Of a stretch of 9,330 bases of DNA, positions 5,063-9,330 are shown one piece after another. Every line of letters begins with the position of its first letter. Position 1 is the first letter of the stretch. The position numbers and the translations under genes are program-made. The notes beneath the pieces were generated by a model. The model saw nothing but the letters and a program-made list of their open reading frames with translations, had not been told where the DNA came from and ran no database searches. The stretch is from NCBI GenBank assembly GCA_030607235.1, contig JAUWEX010000028.1, forward strand, positions 1 through 9,330, written 5' to 3'. This DNA comes from Planctomycetota bacterium. Lineage in GTDB: Bacteria > Planctomycetota > B129-G9.

Positions 5063-7843
5063 ATGAAAAACATCTTAACGCTTGCCCTGATTGGTTGCAT
5101 GGTTTTTGCGACGACAGGGTGCAACGAAGAACGCAAGATTCCAACCGAACGGATCGCCGAAAAAATCACCCAGGCCCAGGCTGCCCGGGATCTCGGAGAT
5201 TATTTCCTGCGGGAGAAATACTACACCGAAGCGCAAAAACAATATGAGTTGGCCGTAAAATACGCCAACCAGGCCCTCGGATACGACGAAAACAACCAAG
5301 AGGTAACAGCCTTTATAACCGCGACCTGGGAAATCCTGCGCGACGATCCGATTACCCTGGGCTGCGAGGGCAAATTGCTTATCGAAGGCGAGTGGGTTAA
5401 GCCCGAAGATTATATGGAAACAAACCTCGCAAAGATCGAAGCCGAAGTCGACTCCGAAACTCGCAAGTTGCTCGAGGACAACTGGAAGTCCCTGACAGGG
5501 CTGGGCAACAGACACGCATTGGCCAACCCCGCCAAAAGCGAAGCGGGAAAGAATATCATCGCCACAGGTAGAAAGGCCCTGCCGTTCCTCGCCAGCAAAA
5601 TCCAGTATGACTATTTCGCAGCGCCAGCTGCGCGACTGGCTTTCGCCATCCCCGACCGCGACGACGTTGTGCGATGTTTGTTGTTGACGTCGTTGAACAA
5701 TTTTTCGGAGGATGTCGTTGTCGCCGCGATCGAGGCCGCCCCACTCTTCCCGGACAAGTCGGTTACGGTTGCCCTGCTCAATGAAGTGGCGAAAAAAAAG
5801 GCTCGAACTACCGAAGCGGCTATCAGGGCCATCATCCTGTTGAATTCACCGCTGGGGCGACATGTACTGGCGGATATGCTCTCCGAAACGCCGGACGGCA
5901 ATAACATAAAAGGGTATATCCTTTCGAATCTTTATCTGTTCGAAGACGACAGGGCCGTGGACCTGCTGCTCGACTTCATCGCCCGGGACAACAAGTATCT
6001 GATGCTGGCGGCATCGAATTCTTTGTTGAAAATGCAATCGGACAAGGCGCTACCGGCTCTCAATACCGTGCTGAAAAATTACGAGTTCTTTCAGAAAGGC
6101 AAAATCGACCAGACCTATCTGCTCATCACAATCATCGACAGACTCGGTGAAGCCAAATATCCCGACGCCGGCGAAAACCTGGAAGCCATCTTTACATCCG
6201 ATGTTTTCATTACGGATGAGCCTGCCAGGGCCGCAATCAAAGCGCTGAATTCGGTTGCCGACATCGATGGGAAGGCGCTCGACACCCTGCTCGATCTTCT
6301 GATGCGCAACAGCACCGGCAATGCTCAAGACAAGTTCTGGAAGGAAATCGCGGGTTACGTGGTGAGCCACAAAAACGAAAAGGTCATGAACGCCCTTATC
6401 GGCGCCCTCGCCGAATGCGAACGCGAAACCGCGATAAAGATCGCATACACCCTCGGAATGTGCAGGGACGACGACGCCGTCGGGGCACTGGCGGCGGCCT
6501 TTAAGAAATTCCGGCAACGTAGCGCCAAAGAAACGATACTCCCGGTAATATTCAACGCTCTCACGGCTATCGGATCGAAAAGATCAATAGACGAGATGTT
6601 CAGACTGGCCGATCAACTCTCCGGCGACAACAAGCAAAAAAGATTCGTATTGGAAATCGCCGACAATATCTCTCCCGACGAAACCTCGAAACAAACGTAT
6701 GAATTTATATTCGCAAACCTTCGCGGCGATGATATCGAGTTTGGCTTGTGGGTGCTGAATTCTTTCGAAAATTACGCCCCGCCTGCAGCGGCCCCTTATA
6801 TCCGGACGCTGGCGGCCGACGACAAGGCCCCCATGGAAATCAGACTCGGGGCGGTAGGCGCATTGCGTTCGTATTCGGAAAATCCGGTCACCACGGAGAC
6901 GCTTCAGATCATCGAAAACATAATCGCGGCACTGGAGAGCGCCCCAAATCAGCATCTTTATTTCATCGCGCAAAAATACCTGCTCGGATACAAGTCGCCC
7001 GAATTGACGAAATTATACCTGCGATTATTATCCGACCCCAAAACCGGCAACTGGAAACTGCACACACTTGCGGCCGACTGCCTATTGGAACGCAAGGGCG
7101 ACCTTGCGATAAATAAGTTCCTCGACAAAATCGCGGAATTGCGCGAGGCTTACGTCGAACAGAAGGACTTTCTCACGGCTGTCAAACTCGCCGAATTCGC
7201 TGCGGACCCCTATGCGGCAAGGCTATCGATACGGGAAAAGTATATCGAAGAGATAAACAAGACCTTCGATATGGAAAAACACCCTCTCAAGGGTGGCCTG
7301 CTACGAAGGCTGGACAAGATAACGGATATCCTCGGCGAGACATACGAAATAGTCCCGCCGCCCGCCACGAACGAAGACTTCAAAAAGACCGCCGAGGAGT
7401 ACAAATTCGCATACTTCCCCAATAACAGGATACTGATTATGTTCAACAATACCGACGCGATCGCAGACCGGCAAAAAGCCGCGCAATCCCAAATCATAAA
7501 AGCAATCGCGTATCTGCCGGGATGCAAATTCGATTTTTACGGCATCAAAAACGGCGACAGCATCAATGCCATCGCTCCCATACTTAATCCGCAGCGACTG
7601 ACCGACCAGGTTGCCTTCGTAGAGAAATACCGGACCTATGTACTGAATTTCAGTTTCGCCAATATCGACAATTCTCCCGAACGGCGACTTATGTTCATAA
7701 TGAAAAAGGCCGACGACGGCAAACAAGCCATCCAGTACACCACCGAGTCGCTCACGTTGACGCTGGACGTGAAAAATATCGACCTCATGGCGCTGTTTGA
7801 TATCGCAAATCAAATCATCGCACGGGAGCGGTCCAAACCCTGA
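5063..7843 (+). CDS. Large HEAT-repeat lipoprotein with vWA-like C-terminus
   Basis: 926 residues from the ATG at 5063. The start is set by a lipoprotein signal, MKNILTLALIG then FATTGC with the cysteine at residue 20; the ribosome site is weak. Asparagine at +2 allows outer-membrane sorting. Residues about 27-90 resemble a TPR-like hairpin (LGDYFLREKYYTEAQKQYELAVKYANQAL). From about 130 to 760 there are regular amphipathic helix pairs of HEAT type, for example DDVVRCLLLTSLNNFSEDVV, DRAVDLLLDFIARDN followed by LMLAASNSLLKM, and NEKVMNALIGALAECERETA. Residues about 789-915 alternate strands and helices like a von Willebrand A domain (RILIMFNNTDA, a long helix ending AIAYLPG, then CKFDFYGIKNG), but the metal-binding D-x-S-x-S is replaced by NNTDA. 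A protein-binding scaffold in the periplasm or at the outer membrane is likely; the partner is unknown. It is transcribed away from the other lipoprotein gene. Confidence 0.82.
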   Translation: MKNILTLALIGCMVFATTGCNEERKIPTERIAEKITQAQAARDLGDYFLREKYYTEAQKQYELAVKYANQALGYDENNQEVTAFITATWEILRDDPITLGCEGKLLIEGEWVKPEDYMETNLAKIEAEVDSETRKLLEDNWKSLTGLGNRHALANPAKSEAGKNIIATGRKALPFLASKIQYDYFAAPAARLAFAIPDRDDVVRCLLLTSLNNFSEDVVVAAIEAAPLFPDKSVTVALLNEVAKKKARTTEAAIRAIILLNSPLGRHVLADMLSETPDGNNIKGYILSNLYLFEDDRAVDLLLDFIARDNKYLMLAASNSLLKMQSDKALPALNTVLKNYEFFQKGKIDQTYLLITIIDRLGEAKYPDAGENLEAIFTSDVFITDEPARAAIKALNSVADIDGKALDTLLDLLMRNSTGNAQDKFWKEIAGYVVSHKNEKVMNALIGALAECERETAIKIAYTLGMCRDDDAVGALAAAFKKFRQRSAKETILPVIFNALTAIGSKRSIDEMFRLADQLSGDNKQKRFVLEIADNISPDETSKQTYEFIFANLRGDDIEFGLWVLNSFENYAPPAAAPYIRTLAADDKAPMEIRLGAVGALRSYSENPVTTETLQIIENIIAALESAPNQHLYFIAQKYLLGYKSPELTKLYLRLLSDPKTGNWKLHTLAADCLLERKGDLAINKFLDKIAELREAYVEQKDFLTAVKLAEFAADPYAARLSIREKYIEEINKTFDMEKHPLKGGLLRRLDKITDILGETYEIVPPPATNEDFKKTAEEYKFAYFPNNRILIMFNNTDAIADRQKAAQSQIIKAIAYLPGCKFDFYGIKNGDSINAIAPILNPQRLTDQVAFVEKYRTYVLNFSFANIDNSPERRLMFIMKKADDGKQAIQYTTESLTLTLDVKNIDLMALFDIANQIIARERSKP

Positions 7844-7857
7844 TTTCCAACCGACGC

Positions 7858-7917
7858 GCGGGCAATGCCCGCTGCCAAGCGAGGAGTAGCCACTTATTCC
7901 AATCCGCCTAAGGCGGA
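7858..7917 (+). repeat. Dual-palindrome dispersed repeat, copy C
   Basis: A first palindrome GCGGGC-AAT-GCCCGC (7858-7872), a core GCCAAGCGAGGAGTAGCCAC followed by TTATTCCAAT, and a closing palindrome TCCGCC-TAA-GGCGGA (7903-7917). The core matches copy A at most positions (CCAA, GGAGTA-CCAC, TCCAAT), and the closing palindrome matches that of copy B except for its loop. It begins 14 bases after the HEAT gene stop. The paired changes in the arms of the first palindrome, relative to A and B, keep the stem intact. Confidence 0.6.
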
Positions 7918-7930
7918 CCGCGCCCTGCTT

Positions 7931-7999
7931 TTCGCCTAACGGCAAAAAGAGGCCGGGCGCTTCCACCCACTGACAAAACTTGTAATCTTGCTGTGTTGT
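7931..7999 (+). repeat. Inverted shared module, copy 2
   Basis: TTCGCC, an AAAAAGAGG run, the 17-mer CTTCCACCCACTGACAA (7960-7976), a spacer and GTGTTGT (7993-7999) occur in the same order as on the minus strand of 1811-1862. The left part forms an imperfect hairpin (CTTTTCGCC against GGCAAAAAG). It lies 13 bases beyond repeat copy C, whereas in the 1582-1929 gap the two modules are farther apart and point the opposite way. Confidence 0.6.
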
Positions 8000-8088
8000 T
8001 GACGGTCTCTTGCACAGGCGAAAAGGAATATGTCCCTGGCGCGACGGCTAAACAGGAATTAAATGACCCTGACGAAGCGCAAATTGCT

Positions 8089-8117
8089 TTGACTTTGTGC
8101 CCCCCTTTGCTTAAATA
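8089..8117 (+). promoter_or_regulatory. Candidate sigma-70 type promoter of mutS
   Basis: TTGACT at 8089-8094 is followed after 16 to 17 bases by TTAAAT/TAAATA (8111-8117). Initiation would fall about 35-40 bases before the mutS ATG. The -35 matches well and the -10 only moderately. Confidence 0.4.
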
Positions 8118-8160
8118 TGAGCGCCTGAACCGCATCGCAACCGAATTGTAGAGTACATCC

Positions 8161-9330
8161 ATGGCCACCCCCGTGATGGAACAATATATGCGCATCAAGA
8201 GCGAGAACAAGGACGCAATCCTGTTCTTTCGCATGGGGGATTTCTATGAAATGTTCTACGACGACGCCCGCGTTGCCGCGCGGGTGCTGGGCATCGCGCT
8301 GACCTCGCGCTCAAAAGGCGAAAGCGCCGTGCCGATGGCCGGCATGCCGCATCACGCAGCACAGGCCTACATCCAAAAGATGATCCAGGCCGGCTACCGC
8401 GTGGCGATCTGTGACCAACTTCAGGACCCCAAAGAGGCAAAAGGAATCGTCGAGCGCGGGATAACCCGCATCATCACCCCCGGCACAATCATCGAAGACA
8501 ACATTCTCGAACCCAAGCACAACAACTACCTCGCCGCAATCAGCCCGCGCAAGGGACACGTAGGATTGGCCTGGGTCGAGGCCAGCACCGGCGAATTCGG
8601 CGCCCATGACGTGCCCGTCGACGAAATCGTCGACGAAATCGCGCGCCTCGCGCCCGCCGAGTGCATCATACCCGACAACATCGCGAGCGACGGCTCGGAC
8701 CGCCTCTACGGAATCGCCCGGGACAACTGCCGCGCCCTAACGCCGCACCGCGCGTGGATTTTCGACCACCAAACCGCCTACCGCACGCTGCTAAAACATT
8801 TCGGCACCGCCTCGCTCGAAGGCTACGGCTGCGAAGAAATGGACGGAGGCGTCTGTGCGGCGGGCGCGCTCATCGACTACCTCAACGAAACCCAGCGCAC
8901 CTCGCTGAACTACATCACCACCCTGCGTCCACACGTACGCGGCCAATACTGCGTGCTCGACGGCACCACGCGCCGCTGCCTGGAACTGACCATCACCCAG
9001 CGCTCGCTGCGCCGAGAAGGCTCGCTGTTGTGGGTGATAGACAAGACCCGCACGCCGATGGGCGGGCGGCTGATGGAGGCCTGGATCAATCTGCCGTTGC
9101 GCGAAGTCGCGCAAATCGAGCGACGGCTGGACGGAGTTCAGGCGTTTTTTGAAAATGCGACCCTGCGCAAAAACCTGCGCGAGGCGCTGGCCAAGATGCC
9201 CGATATGGAGCGGCTAAGCGCGCGCATCGCCAGCCGCCGCTGCAACGCCCGCGATCTGCTGGGGCTGGGCAAGGCGCTGGAGGTGCTGCCCGAAATCAAA
9301 AAACTGCTGGCAGGGGAAAAAGCCGCGATC
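8161..9330 (+). CDS. mutS: DNA mismatch repair protein MutS (3'-truncated)
   Basis: The frame is open for 390 codons from the ATG at 8161 to the window edge. MutS scans DNA as a dimer, binds mispairs and recruits MutL. The N-terminal mismatch-binding domain is clear: MEQYMRIKSENKDAILFFRMGDFYEMF, with the Phe-x-Glu wedge at F28 and E30, then LTSRSKGESAVPMAGMPHHA and GYRVAICDQLQDPKEAKGIVERGITRIITPGT. The connector domain follows (about 120-240), then the start of the core/lever region with CVLDGTTRRCLELT and the MGGRLMEAWINLPL segment. The clamp and the Walker ATPase lie beyond the window. The start agrees with the family's usual 'TPMMQQY' opening; the ribosome site is weak. A perfect 12-base tandem duplication at 8617-8640 encodes VDEIVDEI in the connector. 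Nothing suggests loss of function in the visible part. Confidence 0.96.
   Translation, partial: MATPVMEQYMRIKSENKDAILFFRMGDFYEMFYDDARVAARVLGIALTSRSKGESAVPMAGMPHHAAQAYIQKMIQAGYRVAICDQLQDPKEAKGIVERGITRIITPGTIIEDNILEPKHNNYLAAISPRKGHVGLAWVEASTGEFGAHDVPVDEIVDEIARLAPAECIIPDNIASDGSDRLYGIARDNCRALTPHRAWIFDHQTAYRTLLKHFGTASLEGYGCEEMDGGVCAAGALIDYLNETQRTSLNYITTLRPHVRGQYCVLDGTTRRCLELTITQRSLRREGSLLWVIDKTRTPMGGRLMEAWINLPLREVAQIERRLDGVQAFFENATLRKNLREALAKMPDMERLSARIASRRCNARDLLGLGKALEVLPEIKKLLAGEKAAI

Larger units (their letters stand above)
7844..8160. other. Gene-free interval with repeat modules and mutS promoter region
   Basis: These 317 bases between the HEAT lipoprotein stop and mutS hold dual-palindrome copy C, a plus-strand copy of the shared module, a short block at 8017-8043 resembling 1774-1806, and a promoter-like sequence near 8089-8117. 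No credible open frame, tRNA or U-tract terminator was seen. Confidence 0.6.

Noticed and set aside
1582..8160. CRISPR array made from the repeated palindromic units
   Set aside because: The three units are kilobases apart, diverged and not separated by uniform spacers; no cas gene is present.

Overview
The window reads as ordinary chromosome of a diderm (Gram-negative type) bacterium, probably an uncultured one. It has two lipoproteins with lipoboxes, a single-span POTRA-type protein and a complete DnaJ. The gene density and intergenic palindromes would suit Planctomycetota/Phycisphaerae or a related lineage, but that placement is a guess because no rRNA or lineage marker is present. No tRNA, rRNA, CRISPR array, phage gene or intact insertion sequence was seen.

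Layout. (1) Positions 1-1581 (+): the C-terminal three quarters of an SLC34/NptA-type sodium:phosphate cotransporter, then a PhoU-domain protein 10 bases downstream; together a phosphate-uptake pair. (2) Positions 1582-1929: a 348-base region without a credible gene, filled with palindromes and dispersed repeat modules. (3) Positions 1930-4839 (-): a probable operon reading leftward, in order a 249-residue lipoprotein of unknown function, dnaJ, and a single-pass FtsQ/DivIB-like POTRA protein. A repeat copy lies between dnaJ and the FtsQ-like gene. (4) Positions 4840-5062: a divergent control region between two lipoprotein genes. (5) Positions 5063-7843 (+): a 926-residue lipoprotein with a TPR-like start, a long HEAT-like helical array and a C-terminal region resembling a von Willebrand A fold that has lost its metal-site motif. 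(6) Positions 7844-8160: 317 bases carrying another copy of both repeat modules, then a putative promoter. (7) Positions 8161-9330 (+): the first 390 codons of mutS, cut by the window end.

The most unusual material is the intergenic DNA and the HEAT lipoprotein. A two-palindrome element with a conserved core occurs three times, all in the same orientation. A second module, sharing an exact 17-base stretch, occurs in the two large gene-free gaps in opposite orientations. Nothing seen amounts to a clear new defence, mobile or biosynthetic system. The protein-level novelty is the HEAT plus degenerate-vWA lipoprotein and the unexplained lipoprotein-dnaJ-ftsQ-like operon.
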